DNA from: DATLNF01 sp046590575
GTDB taxonomy: Bacteria > Actinomycetota > Actinomycetes > BP-191
Reading direction: 5' to 3'
Length of the DNA: 28,439 nt
Assembly (NCBI GenBank): GCA_046590575.1
Contig: JBKJUS010000151.1
Coordinates: forward strand, 1-28,439
Positions 1-7,676 of this stretch are shown here, one piece after another. Made by a program: the position numbers and the translations under genes. The notes beneath the pieces were generated by a model. It did no database searches. It was not told where the DNA came from and worked only from the letters and a program-made list of their open reading frames with translations. Position 1 is the first letter of the stretch, and every line of letters begins with the position of its first letter.

Positions 1-180
1 CGGGGGCAGCCGCCCGCGACGAAGAAGAAGTCGAAGCGGCAGGATCGGCGCGACAAGAACACTGACCGGACGCCGCCACTGGTGGATGACGCCTCCGGCG
101 TCCAGCCGGACACACCGGAGCAGTCCGACCCCGGCGAGGGTCCGCGCCAGTCTGCCGAGGACGTCACGCCCCTCGGGTGA
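1..180 (+). CDS. C-terminal tail of an unidentified protein (partial)
   Basis: Frame 1 is open from the first base to a TGA at 178-180, giving 59 residues with GC-ending codons throughout, as in the other genes here. The peptide begins with a Lys/Arg-rich stretch (KKKSKRQDRRDK) and turns into an acidic, Pro/Asp/Glu-rich tail ending in VTPLG. Such charged, probably disordered tails are common at the cytoplasmic ends of actinobacterial membrane proteins, but nothing visible identifies the family. The gene converges on the next one and the two overlap by 17 bases, so both stop codons lie inside the other gene. The start and main body lie outside the window. Reality of the gene is fairly likely from codon pattern alone; function is unknown. 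Confidence 0.55.
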   Translation, partial: RGQPPATKKKSKRQDRRDKNTDRTPPLVDDASGVQPDTPEQSDPGEGPRQSAEDVTPLG

Positions 181-1420
181 CGTCTCGCCGACGCCGCGAG
201 CGGAGCACGAGCAGAACGACGAGACCGGCGAGCACCAGGACTGGCAGCGCGTTGCGTCCGCGCCGCAGCACGTCCCTGGACGCCGATGTCGATGTCGACG
301 TCGATGTCGACGTGGGGTCCGGTCGGGTAGCCGGCTGCGCGACTCCCCAGACCGAGAGCTCCGCCGGAGCCCGAAGAAGATCCTCCGTGCCGACGAAGGT
401 CGCCCTGGCGAAACGGGCGCGGATCGGGGGATCGACGGTGATGGCGGCGAGCGGGACAAACTCACGCCCGACCGTCGACCACACGACACCGTCCGCGGAG
501 AGTTCGAGCTGGCACGGTGTCGGACAGCCGCGCGCAGTCACCAGTGAGACCTCGATGGGGGTCGGAAGCTCCAGCACTGTCGTCGGGACACTCGTGTGCG
601 GCACCGCGCGCCCGTCGGCGAGCCGGCACTGCTCACTCGCTGGACGGCACCGACCGCCCCGGCTCGGCGGAGCACCCCGGCTGCCCGAGTGACGCACGGC
701 GGACGAACGGAAGAAGAAGTCGACCTGGTCGTCACCGAATACCTCGAAGGCCTCGACGTCGACCCGGGCCTGGCCCTCCATGTCCTCGAGCAGCCGGGGG
801 TCGACGACGAAGCCGGGAGCCTTATCGGGAAACGTCCACACCTCGCCGGCCTGGTCAGAGAAGAGCAGGGTGTAGTTGGCCCCACGCCCTGAAGTCCTCG
901 GCAGCGGAAACCACAGGACCTTGAGCAGGTCTTGTTCCGGCGGAGTCTCGCCGCCCGTGGCGGGGATGGGGCGTACTCCCGCTGCCCACTCGCGCAGGGT
1001 GGGCAGCGGCCGGCGTACGGCGAAGGCAAGCCTGGTCCGGAGCGCAGCCAGCCGGCCGTCGCCGAGGTCGGCCACCACGGCGAGGTCGTCGAGGTCGTCG
1101 AGGTCGTCGCCGGGCAACTCGAGCTCTGCCTCGAACTGTCCGGTCCGGCCGGTGCGGGTCACGACAGTGCGCCCACAGCGGGCGCCAGCAGCCCCCGAGC
1201 ACCCCGCTCCGAACGCCGTCGGCGTGTCGATCAGCCCGAGCGGTGTGAGTCCACTCTCCGGGTTGACGGCCAGGGTCACGACGACGTCGGCGGCCGGGGA
1301 ACCGTCGGCCGTCTGGACGGTGCCCCTCACGGTTCTGACCGTCGGCTGAGCCAGCACCGGCGAGGCGGTGGGCAACACCAGGGCGGACACGGCACCGAGC
1401 AGCGCGATCCGGCGGACCAC
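164..1420 (-). CDS. Secreted, C-terminally membrane-anchored surface protein (discoidin-like region)
   Basis: The reading frame opens at a GTG (1504) overlapping the MarR stop, but the better start is GTG 1420: GGGAGG lies four bases upstream and the protein then begins with a clean signal peptide (VRRIALLGAVSALVLPTAS, cleavage after VLA). It has about 418 residues. The mature N-terminus (VRGTVQTADGSPAADVVVTL) resembles a carboxypeptidase-regulatory-like beta-sandwich. A D-D-L repeat follows. The C-terminal third (LSADGVVWSTVG, then ARFARATF and PAELSVWG) looks like an F5/8-type-C (discoidin) carbohydrate-binding fold. The end is a Thr-Ser repeat, a hydrophobic helix (ALPVLVLAGLVVLLVL) and an Arg-rich cytoplasmic tail, so it is a type I membrane protein without LPXTG. 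It follows marR by 80 bases on the same strand and may be its target. Ligand and role are unknown. Confidence 0.7.
   Translation of the reverse strand: MVRRIALLGAVSALVLPTASPVLAQPTVRTVRGTVQTADGSPAADVVVTLAVNPESGLTPLGLIDTPTAFGAGCSGAAGARCGRTVVTRTGRTGQFEAELELPGDDLDDLDDLAVVADLGDGRLAALRTRLAFAVRRPLPTLREWAAGVRPIPATGGETPPEQDLLKVLWFPLPRTSGRGANYTLLFSDQAGEVWTFPDKAPGFVVDPRLLEDMEGQARVDVEAFEVFGDDQVDFFFRSSAVRHSGSRGAPPSRGGRCRPASEQCRLADGRAVPHTSVPTTVLELPTPIEVSLVTARGCPTPCQLELSADGVVWSTVGREFVPLAAITVDPPIRARFARATFVGTEDLLRAPAELSVWGVAQPATRPDPTSTSTSTSTSASRDVLRRGRNALPVLVLAGLVVLLVLRSRRRRDVTRGA
284..313. repeat. GATGTC/GACGTC microsatellite coding for Thr-Ser repeats
   Basis: Tandem hexamers alternating cgatgt and cgacgt on the plus strand encode, on the minus strand, the (Thr-Ser)n spacer just outside the membrane helix of the surface protein. 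Copy number could vary by slippage without changing the frame. Confidence 0.6.
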
Positions 1421-1500
1421 GGAGCCTCCCTTCTGCGCCTTCGGTCCTGCTGGACTGTCGACGGGTTGGCCGAACGAGGGATGGCCCGCTCGCTCGAGGG

Positions 1501-1962
1501 TCACGCGTCTAGCAGGCTCGAGGTGATGTCGTGGAGCGACTGCAGTTGGACGCGATTCAGCCGACTGGTCATGTGCTCACGGACTCCACGCAGGTGCACC
1601 TCCGAGGCCTCGCGGAGCTTGGTCAGCCCCGCCGGAGCGAGCATCGCGTAGGTCACCCTGGCGTCGCTCGGGCAGGCCCGGCGGGCCAGGTAGCCGGCCA
1701 TCTCGAGCCGGTCCACCAGCCTGGTCAGCCCACTGCGCGACAACAGCACCGAGTCAGCCAGGTCGGTCATCCGCATCCTTCGATCGGGCGCGTGCGCCAC
1801 TGTCACCAGGACGTCGTACTGCGCCAGCGAGATGCCGCTCTCGCTATGGAGCTCCCGATCCAGCCGCCGGGTCAGCGTGTCGTGAGCGCGGAGGAATCCG
1901 GTCCACGCCGCGAGCTCCAGGACGCCCAAACGCGTAGCGGAGACGGATCGAGTGCCAGCCAT
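1501..1962 (-). CDS. MarR-family transcriptional regulator
   Basis: The 153-residue protein has the size and layout of MarR regulators: an N-terminal dimerisation helix region, then a winged helix-turn-helix (SLAQYDVLVTVAHAP, recognition helix region LLSRSGLTRLVDRLEMAGYL, wing DARVTYAMLAPAG), and C-terminal helices. MarR proteins normally act as dimers that repress divergent or own genes until a small ligand is bound. The gene is divergent from the yceI-like gene and followed by the surface-protein gene, so both are candidate targets. Start ATG 1962 has no clear Shine-Dalgarno but follows a TAAGAT box (minus strand, 1976-1971) by eight bases, as expected for a leaderless transcript. A perfect palindrome lies directly upstream of that box, consistent with autorepression. 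The ligand cannot be told. Confidence 0.9.
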   Translation of the reverse strand: MAGTRSVSATRLGVLELAAWTGFLRAHDTLTRRLDRELHSESGISLAQYDVLVTVAHAPDRRMRMTDLADSVLLSRSGLTRLVDRLEMAGYLARRACPSDARVTYAMLAPAGLTKLREASEVHLRGVREHMTSRLNRVQLQSLHDITSSLLDA

Positions 1963-1977
1963 AGTTTTTCATCTTAC

Positions 1978-1989
1978 TTGCACGTGCAA
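1978..1989. promoter_or_regulatory. Candidate MarR operator palindrome in the divergent marR/yceI spacer
   Basis: TTGCACGTGCAA is a perfect 12-bp palindrome in the 91-bp spacer between the divergent marR and yceI-like genes. A second, weaker copy, TTGCGCATACAA, lies at 2015-2026 (9 of 12 bases the same; centres 37 bp apart). The first abuts the candidate TAAGAT -10 box of marR. Paired palindromes in such a spacer are typical MarR binding sites; binding itself is inferred. Confidence 0.5.
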
Positions 1990-2053
1990 TGAAATACACC
2001 GAACTGAAAATTGGTTGCGCATACAACAACCACCCCCGATGGAGGAACCCGCA

Positions 2054-2614
2054 ATGACCACTGCTACTGAGACTCTCGACCGCACCGGCACCTGGGCGAT
2101 CGACCCTTCCCACTCCAGCCTGGAGTTCGTCGTACGCCACGCCATGGTGGCGAAAGTCCGCGGTCGGTTCACCGACTTCGCCGGCACCCTGCAGCTCGAC
2201 GAGACGAATCCGGCGAGGTCTTCCGCCGACGTGGTCGCGCAGATGCAGAGCGTCGACACCGGCAACGCCGATCGCGACAACCACCTGCGCACCGGCGACT
2301 TCTTCGAGGTGGGCACCTTCCCGACCATGCGCTTCACCAGTACGTCGGTCGTCCCGAAGGGGCCCGACACCTATGTCCTCGAAGGTGACCTCACGATCCG
2401 CGGCGTCACCAACCCGGTGTCGTTCGACATCGAGCTCCTCGGCACGGCTGTGGACGCCTACGGCAACACCCGGCTGGGGTTCGAGGGGACGACGAGCATC
2501 AGCCGCAAGAACTGGGGACTCGGTTGGAACGCCCCCCTCGAGAAGGGTGCTGGCGTGATGGTCAGCGACCAGGTCGCGCTCACGGTCGCGGTCTCGGCGA
2601 TCAAGCAGGTCTGA
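2054..2614 (+). CDS. YceI-like domain protein
   Basis: The protein of 186 residues fits the YceI family (lipocalin-like beta-barrel that binds polyisoprenoid or similar lipids). Hallmarks are GTWAIDPSHSSLEFVVRH near the N-terminus, VRGRFTDFAGTL, the central DNHLRTGDFFEV followed by PTMRFTS, LTIRGVTNPVSFD, and FEGTTSISRKNWGLGWN towards the end. The frame extends upstream, but ATG 2054 is preceded by GGAGGA at 2041-2046 with seven bases of spacing, so that start is preferred. There is no signal peptide, so it is probably cytoplasmic, unlike E. coli YceI, which is periplasmic. It is divergent from a MarR gene, a pairing often seen, and may be induced when MarR lets go. The ligand is not deducible. 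Confidence 0.9.
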   Translation: MTTATETLDRTGTWAIDPSHSSLEFVVRHAMVAKVRGRFTDFAGTLQLDETNPARSSADVVAQMQSVDTGNADRDNHLRTGDFFEVGTFPTMRFTSTSVVPKGPDTYVLEGDLTIRGVTNPVSFDIELLGTAVDAYGNTRLGFEGTTSISRKNWGLGWNAPLEKGAGVMVSDQVALTVAVSAIKQV

Positions 2615-2639
2615 CCGCCGGCCGCGATCCGGGCTTTGG

Positions 2640-3275
2640 CTACTTGCCGATCTTGACGCAGGACGCGGCGCCGGCGGTGTAGGACTTCGCGCCCACTGCA
2701 GTGTCGGTGCTGTCGGAGAAGCTGAACGCGACCCCGTTGACGTACCGGCCACTGCTCAGCTCGAAGGTGCTCAGCTTGGAACCGTTCTTGATCTTGGCCT
2801 GCGCGCTGAAGATCGACAGGGGCGCGGAGATCCGAATCTCGTTGTTTGCTGTGTCGAACACGCCGTTGGCCGCGCCGAGCGTGTTGGAGATCTGGTCGAT
2901 GTAGCCGGCGCTGAAGGTGGCGCCATCCACCGAGTCGGTGGACCCCTGCAGGAACAACGGGAACTCCGAGCCGGGCGCGGTGAAGATGAACTTCGCGTGC
3001 AGTCCCTGTGGGGACGTCGCGACTGTCGTGCTCAGCTTGGCCACCCGGATCACCGCCGTGATGGTCTTTGCGTTGGTCGCCAGGTCGGCCGAGACGATGT
3101 CCACCGCGTCCTCGCTGGGCAGCGGGGTCTCGTCGGCGAGGAAGGTGCCATTGGCGTCACCCTTGTCGTCGACGACCAGGTTGCAGACGGCAGCCAGTGG
3201 CTTTGCGGACGCTGAGCCGGCGATGGCGCCGAGCGCCACCATGCCGGTGAGCAGGGCAAGGCGAGCCTTGATCAA
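2640..3275 (-). CDS. Small secreted protein, type 1 of a local family
   Basis: The 211-residue protein starts at TTG 3275 with AGGAG a few bases upstream. A signal peptide (IKARLALLTGMVALGAIAG, cleavage after SASA) leads into a mature domain of about 185 residues. Near the mature N-terminus is an acidic motif, VVDDKGDANG, followed by a segment with DAVDIVSADL. Two cysteines, one at the mature N-terminus and one five residues from the end, could form a disulphide. The Asp/Gly motif followed by D-I and alternating hydrophobic strands recalls calcium-binding, DOMON/CBM9-like beta-sandwiches, but this is only a resemblance. The two minus-strand proteins at 4526 and 5211 begin in the same way (VTDQTGDGN, VTDPANDAN), so the three appear related, with this one the most distant. 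It is divergent from mrp by about 100 bases. Function unknown. Confidence 0.75.
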   Translation of the reverse strand: MIKARLALLTGMVALGAIAGSASAKPLAAVCNLVVDDKGDANGTFLADETPLPSEDAVDIVSADLATNAKTITAVIRVAKLSTTVATSPQGLHAKFIFTAPGSEFPLFLQGSTDSVDGATFSAGYIDQISNTLGAANGVFDTANNEIRISAPLSIFSAQAKIKNGSKLSTFELSSGRYVNGVAFSFSDSTDTAVGAKSYTAGAASCVKIGK

Positions 3276-3369
3276 TGGGTCTCCTCTGGTGGGGCCGGCC
3301 GATGCCGGCTGGTCTTTCCTACCCGACCCAACGACGTCGCAGAGCGCAGGTGACGGTCTGACAGGGCCG

Positions 3370-3375
3370 TATCAT
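3370..3375 (+). promoter_or_regulatory. Candidate -10 box for leaderless mrp transcript
   Basis: TATCAT is followed by seven bases and then ATG 3383. A TANNNT box at this distance from ATG, with no Shine-Dalgarno between, is the usual pattern of leaderless actinobacterial genes. No convincing -35 was found. Confidence 0.35.
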
Positions 3376-3382
3376 GGCCACT

Positions 3383-4513
3383 ATGCCCACCATCGACCAG
3401 GTCATGTCCGCGCTGTCGGCGGTGCAGGATCCAGAGATCCACCAGCCGATCACCGAGCTCAAGATGGTGAAGTCCGTCGACATCACCGACGACGGTCTGG
3501 TGACGGTGACTGTGCTGCTCACGGTCGCCGGCTGCCCGTTGAAGGACACCATCACCCGCGAAGTGACGGCCGCGGTGACGGCGGTGGACGGCGTCACCGG
3601 TGTCGACGTCGTGCTCGACGTCATGGACGAGGAACAGCGCAAGGCCCTGCAGACCCAGCTCCGCGGGGACCAGCCAGTGCGCGACATCCCGTTCGCCCAG
3701 CCAGGGTCGCTGACTCGCGTCTATGCGATCGCCAGCGGCAAGGGTGGTGTCGGCAAGAGCTCGGTGACCGCCAACCTCGCCGCGGCGATGGCGGCCCAGG
3801 GAGTGAAGGTCGGCGTCGTCGACGCGGACATCTACGGCTTCTCGATCCCCCGCATGCTCGGGGTCGAGGGCAAGCCGACTCAGGTCGAGTCGATGATCAT
3901 GCCGCCCAGCTCACACGGCGTGAAGGTCATCTCGATCGGGATGTTCGTCCAGGGCAACGCACCAGTCGTGTGGCGGGGGCCGATGCTGCACCGCGCGCTG
4001 CAGCAGTTCCTCGCCGACGTCTTCTGGGGCGACCTCGACGTACTCCTGCTCGACCTCCCCCCGGGCACCGGCGACATCGCGATCTCCGTGGCTCAGCTGA
4101 TCCCCAGTGCCGAGATCCTCATCGTCACGACGCCACAGCTGGCGGCCAAGGAGGTCGCCGAGCGCGCGGGCACGATCGCCTTGCAGACGCGCCAGCGCCT
4201 CGCCGGGGTCATCGAGAACATGGCCGGACTGGACTGCCCGCACTGCACCGAGCACATCGACATCTTCGGCTCGGGCGGAGGGGCATCGGTCGCCGAAGCA
4301 CTGTCGACGGCGACCGGCACGACGGTTCCGCTGCTCGGGCAGATCCCGATCGACGTACGGCTGCGCGAGGGTGGCGACAACGGCGTGCCGCTGGTGCTCT
4401 CCGACCCGGATGCGCCGGCCGCGAAGGAACTACGCGCCGTCGCCGAGCGGTTGTCGACCCGAGCCCGCGGCCTGGTCGGCCGCAGCCTCGGCATCACCCC
4501 CGCCGGCCGCTAA
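3383..4513 (+). CDS. mrp: Mrp/NBP35-family iron-sulfur cluster carrier ATPase
   Basis: Of 376 residues, the first 90 form a DUF59/MIP18-like domain (DPEIHQPITELKMV; GCPLKDTI, with its cysteine). The rest is a deviant-Walker P-loop ATPase: SGKGGVGKSS, the switch DADIYGFSIPRMLG, LLLDLPPGTGD, and a C-x2-C pair (GLDCPHC) that binds the bridging Fe-S cluster in the dimer. Mrp proteins carry [4Fe-4S] clusters to apo-enzymes in the cytoplasm. ATG 3374 is an alternative start three codons upstream; 3383 is preferred because of the leaderless-type TATCAT box and because family members begin close to MPT. The gene ends 12 bases before the stop of a convergent gene. In mycobacteria mrp also lies a few genes from sigE-htrA-tatB, as here. 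Confidence 0.95.
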   Translation: MPTIDQVMSALSAVQDPEIHQPITELKMVKSVDITDDGLVTVTVLLTVAGCPLKDTITREVTAAVTAVDGVTGVDVVLDVMDEEQRKALQTQLRGDQPVRDIPFAQPGSLTRVYAIASGKGGVGKSSVTANLAAAMAAQGVKVGVVDADIYGFSIPRMLGVEGKPTQVESMIMPPSSHGVKVISIGMFVQGNAPVVWRGPMLHRALQQFLADVFWGDLDVLLLDLPPGTGDIAISVAQLIPSAEILIVTTPQLAAKEVAERAGTIALQTRQRLAGVIENMAGLDCPHCTEHIDIFGSGGGASVAEALSTATGTTVPLLGQIPIDVRLREGGDNGVPLVLSDPDAPAAKELRAVAERLSTRARGLVGRSLGITPAGR

Positions 4514-4525
4514 AGCCACTCGGCG

Positions 4526-5170
4526 CTAGCTGATCTTGAACGAGTTGGTCGAGTTGGCGCGGTCGATCTCCCCCGTGCCCAGACCGCAGGCGCCTCCGAG
4601 GCCGGTCTCGCCGCCGTCGTCAGGCAGGCAGACACCACGGAAGTCCTCCACCTCGTTGATCTGGATGAAGAGGTTCTCCAAGGTGGTGCCTGACGTGACC
4701 TTGGTGTCCTTCGGGAAGACCGAGGTGGGAACCGTCCAGGTCACTGTCGAGTCCTTGATCTCCGGCAGCGGGATCTCGGTCAGGCGGGTCGTGGCGTCGA
4801 TGCAGTTGTCACGAACGGCGGCCTGGGGGATCTTCTTGTCGCTGCTCTTCTGCGTGTAGTAGACGACGCCGAAGAACCCGCAGCTCGGCGTCGCGCCGAG
4901 CAAGCGGTAGACCACGCCCGTCTCCGGCGGTGGAGTGGGTGCGCCAGCCAGGGTGAGTGTCACCTTGATGGCCGGCTTGCCATCTTTCGTGACGTTCTCC
5001 CACAGGGCCGACACTGCGTCGGCGTACGCCTGGTTGCCTACTGGAGCAGAGTTGCCGGTGAGGTTGCCATCGCCCGTCTGGTCGGTGACCTGGGGCTCAG
5101 CGGCCGAGGCCCAGGGGCCGAGGGCGATCGCGGAGGCGAGAGCAAGAGCGAGAATCGGACGGCGTCGCAT
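4526..5170 (-). CDS. Small secreted protein, type 2 of a local family
   Basis: The 214-residue protein has ATG 5170 preceded by GGGGGA with six bases of spacing. Its signal peptide, MRRRPILALALASAIALGPW followed by ASA, is nearly identical to that of the next upstream gene, a clear sign of tandem duplication. The mature part opens with PQVTDQTGDGNLTGNS, then alternating polar/hydrophobic strands with about six cysteines (for example CGFFGVVYYTQKSS, DNCIDATTR, GVCLPDD, GGACGLG). In the equivalent place the paralogue reads DCGTLWFQYYTSD. Both therefore share a Cys-x-x-aromatic strand and a second cysteine about 20 residues later. The protein probably acts outside the cell as a small beta-sandwich; the Asp-rich opening may bind calcium. 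No enzyme motif is visible. The two genes are 40 bases apart and probably cotranscribed. Confidence 0.75.
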   Translation of the reverse strand: MRRRPILALALASAIALGPWASAAEPQVTDQTGDGNLTGNSAPVGNQAYADAVSALWENVTKDGKPAIKVTLTLAGAPTPPPETGVVYRLLGATPSCGFFGVVYYTQKSSDKKIPQAAVRDNCIDATTRLTEIPLPEIKDSTVTWTVPTSVFPKDTKVTSGTTLENLFIQINEVEDFRGVCLPDDGGETGLGGACGLGTGEIDRANSTNSFKIS

Positions 5171-5210
5171 AGAAGTTCCCCCAAAAGCTGACGAAGGTGG
5201 CCGAGCAGCG

Positions 5211-5885
5211 TCAGCTGCCGACTTTGTACGGACCGGGCACGTTGTCGGTCACGTCGATCTGGACCGGGTTGGTGGTGCAACGGGTTGCGTCGACGCACGT
5301 CGGGTTGGAGACGTAGTCGCGGGAGTGGCCGCCCATGTCGATGATGTCTGTGCCCTTCTTGACCACCTTCGGCAGGTCCTTCGCACCGAACTCGAACGTC
5401 CACACGATCGTCTTGCCGACGACCTGCGTGGCAATCGGGACGACGACGGCGCCGCCGTCGCAGGTGTGCCGCAGGCTGGCCTGCGGCGTGGTCTTCGGGT
5501 CGGACGTGTAGTACTGGAACCACAGCGTGCCGCAGTCCGCGGTCTCACTCGTCGCCCGGAAGAGGACGCCGGGGTCCGTCGGGGCGGCCGAGAGAACCAT
5601 GGTGACGGTGAAGCCCTTGAGCACGCTCTTGGCCTTCTTCGTCTTCACCGTCGACAGGCTCGCCCACTCGATGGACAGGATGTCGGAGCCGGCGTCCGAG
5701 CCGACCGGCGTCGGGTTGTTGTTGAACGGATTGTTCACCGGCAGCACGAGCGGTGAGTTGTCGTTGAGGTAGTTGGCGTCGTTAGCCGGGTCGGTGACCT
5801 GGGGAGCTGGGGCGGCGGCGGAAGCCCAGGGACCGAGGGTGACTGCAGATGCGAGAGCGAGGGCGAGAAGCGGCCGGCGGCGCAT
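5211..5885 (-). CDS. Small secreted protein, tandem paralogue of the gene at 4526
   Basis: The 224-residue protein starts at ATG 5885 with AAGGGG seven bases upstream. The signal peptide (MRRRPLLALALASAVTLGPW, then ASA) differs from its neighbour's at only four or so positions, whereas the mature parts have diverged much more. The mature protein opens PQVTDPANDANYLNDNSP, continues with SDILSIEWASL, and contains DCGTLWFQYYTSD and RHTCDGGAVVV, matching positions in the neighbour. A C-terminal pair of cysteines (PTCVDATRC) could close a loop. As with the other members, the D-x-x-x-DAN motif followed by D-I suggests a calcium-binding, DOMON- or CBM9-like fold, but this is a guess by eye. It is the first gene of the pair, 132 bases downstream of tatB's stop on the same strand, separated by an inverted repeat. 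Confidence 0.75.
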   Translation of the reverse strand: MRRRPLLALALASAVTLGPWASAAAPAPQVTDPANDANYLNDNSPLVLPVNNPFNNNPTPVGSDAGSDILSIEWASLSTVKTKKAKSVLKGFTVTMVLSAAPTDPGVLFRATSETADCGTLWFQYYTSDPKTTPQASLRHTCDGGAVVVPIATQVVGKTIVWTFEFGAKDLPKVVKKGTDIIDMGGHSRDYVSNPTCVDATRCTTNPVQIDVTDNVPGPYKVGS

Positions 5886-5952
5886 GGAAGAACCCCTTTG
5901 TCAGGACTGGGTGACACTGAGGCTTTCGCCGTACCGGACCGAATTCCTGCCT

Positions 5953-6015
5953 CCGGCCAGTGTCAGGCTCCGGACTGTAACCAGCGGGCCACAGCCGGCC
6001 CCTGACAGTGGCCGG
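5953..6015 (-). terminator. Inverted repeat after tatB, probable terminator
   Basis: Arms of 15 bases at 5953-5967 and 6001-6015 pair with one mismatch around a 33-base loop, directly after the tatB stop. There is no T-run. It would end the sigE-htrA-tatB transcript before the secreted-protein pair. The long loop lowers confidence. Confidence 0.4.
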
Positions 6016-6017
6016 GG

Positions 6018-6353
6018 TCAGGTGGCGTCGGGATCGAACGGGGCCGCCTCGCCGGGGGCAAGCGCAGCGACCGGCGTACGGCGGACCGGGGGATCGTCGT
6101 CGAGGGCGTCGCTCAACATGCGTCGGGGGTCGATCATCTTGCGCGGATCCATCGACCGGATGCTGCCGAGGTCGAGGTCCTCGGCGCCGATCTCTCGCTT
6201 GAGGTCGTCGGTGACGCCCGCGGCCATCTGCTTGAACTGCCGAATCATCCGGCCGGCCTGCGCGGCCATCCGCGGCAACCGCTCAGGGCCGAAGACGAGC
6301 AGGGCGAGGATCAGCAGCACGGCCGACTCGCCCCAGCCCAGGTTGTTGAACAC
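6018..6353 (-). CDS. tatB: Twin-arginine translocase subunit TatB
   Basis: The 111-residue protein has the TatA/B layout: a short outer N-terminus, one membrane helix with the GWGE entry and the conserved exit FGPERLP (residues about 6-27), an amphipathic helix (RMAAQAGRMIRQFKQMAAG), then a charged, probably disordered tail. The glutamate after GWG and the PERLP hinge favour TatB, which with TatC forms the receptor for folded twin-arginine precursors. The start is GTG 6353 with AGAGG upstream. It is 54 bases downstream of htrA on the same strand, as in mycobacteria, where tatB follows sigE-rseA-htrA; it is likely the last gene of that transcript. tatA and tatC are not in the window. Confidence 0.9.
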   Translation of the reverse strand: MFNNLGWGESAVLLILALLVFGPERLPRMAAQAGRMIRQFKQMAAGVTDDLKREIGAEDLDLGSIRSMDPRKMIDPRRMLSDALDDDPPVRRTPVAALAPGEAAPFDPDAT

Positions 6354-6407
6354 GCTGCACCTCTCCGACCAAGGACGACCCGACTCAGGCTACCGGCCGG
6401 CGGCCGG

Positions 6408-7649
6408 CTACTCCTCGGGACGCTCTGCCAATACAGCGTTCGTCGTACGACGCTCGCCGGATCGGATGTACTCGATCGACACCGAGTCGCCGATGTCCTG
6501 CTCCCGGATGGCCAGGATCAGGTCATCGGACGACGCGATGTCCTTACCGCCGAACCGGACGATGATGTCGCCGGCCCGCAGGCCGGCGGCGGCGGCCGGG
6601 CTGCCCGGGGGAATCTCCCGGATGAGGACACCGTCGGCATCGGAGTCGCCTAGCTCGCGGACGGCGACGAAGTTGGCTACGCCGAGGTAAGGGTGGCTGG
6701 CCCGGCCGTCGCGGATGATCTGCTCGGCGACGTCACGTGCCTCGTTGACCGGGATGGCGAAGCCCAGTCCGATGCTGCCGCCGCCGCCGGCAGTGGCGAT
6801 GGCGGAGTTGATGCCGACGACGGTGCCGCCGAGGTCGACGAGCGCACCGCCGGAGTTGCCCGGGTTGATCGCCGCGTCGGTCTGAATCGCATTGAAGACC
6901 GTGCCGCCGGCCGGGCCGGCGCCGACCTGTCGGCTGAGCGCGGAGACGATGCCCGAGGTCACCGTGCCGGTGAGGCCGAGCGGTGAGCCGATCGCGACGA
7001 CCGTGTCACCGACCTTGAGTGATCGCGAGTCGCCGAGCGTCGCCGGCGGCAGCTCCACTCCTGACACCTTGATCACCGCGAGATCGGTCAGCACGTCGAG
7101 GCCGACGATCTCCGCCGGAACCTGACGGCCGTTGGCCAACAGCACCTGGAGGTCGCGCGCGCCGGCCACGACGTGGTTGTTGGTGAGGATGAAGCCGTCG
7201 CTGCGGATCACGACGCCGGACCCGGAGCCCGAGCCCTGTGGTCCGCTCACCTGGATCGATACGACGCTCGGCAGCACCTTGTCCGCGACGGCCGCGATCG
7301 GGTTCTGGGACGGGTTGCGGGCCGCGATCGTGCCGGTGCCGAGACTGGCATCGGGGTCCAGGAGCGAGCTCGACGACGACTCGGCGCGCATCGCCAGCAC
7401 CGTGCCGGCCGCCCCGGCCAGCCCGCCGACGATCGCCGCCAGCGTGGCGATCGCAACCGCCGAACGCAGTCCGGACGACCGCTGGCGAGGCTCAGGTTCG
7501 CCGAGGTAGGACGACCAGAGCTGCTCGGTGTCGTGCGTGTCAGCGGGCGGGCCCCAGCCGGTGCCGGAGGCCATGCCCGGGGCCGCGGCGCTCGACGGCG
7601 GCGCGTAGGGATCGGCGTACGGCGGGCGTGGCCAGCTGTCGTCAGTCAT
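6408..7649 (-). CDS. htrA: HtrA/DegP-like membrane-anchored serine protease with PDZ domain
   Basis: The 413-residue protein has a Pro-rich cytoplasmic N-terminus (1-60), one membrane helix (about 62-87), a trypsin-like protease domain and one PDZ domain (about 320-405). The catalytic triad is visible: His159 in TNNHVV, Asp189 in LTDLAVIKV and Ser266 in GNSGGAL. HtrA proteases degrade or refold damaged proteins on the outer face of the membrane. The gene lies 27 bases after an RseB-like gene in the sigma/anti-sigma operon, so it is most likely both a stress-response effector and a possible modulator of the anti-sigma factor. In M. tuberculosis the same position holds Rv1223 (htrA). The motifs are complete, so an active enzyme is expected. 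Confidence 0.95.
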   Translation of the reverse strand: MTDDSWPRPPYADPYAPPSSAAAPGMASGTGWGPPADTHDTEQLWSSYLGEPEPRQRSSGLRSAVAIATLAAIVGGLAGAAGTVLAMRAESSSSSLLDPDASLGTGTIAARNPSQNPIAAVADKVLPSVVSIQVSGPQGSGSGSGVVIRSDGFILTNNHVVAGARDLQVLLANGRQVPAEIVGLDVLTDLAVIKVSGVELPPATLGDSRSLKVGDTVVAIGSPLGLTGTVTSGIVSALSRQVGAGPAGGTVFNAIQTDAAINPGNSGGALVDLGGTVVGINSAIATAGGGGSIGLGFAIPVNEARDVAEQIIRDGRASHPYLGVANFVAVRELGDSDADGVLIREIPPGSPAAAAGLRAGDIIVRFGGKDIASSDDLILAIREQDIGDSVSIEYIRSGERRTTNAVLAERPEE

Positions 7650-7676
7650 TGCCTATGTCCTCGTCCCAGTCGTCGA

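Noticed and set aside
2917..4533. Long plus-strand frame overlapping mrp in another frame
   Set aside because: Arg/His/Gly-rich translation without domains; the mrp frame carries all expected motifs.
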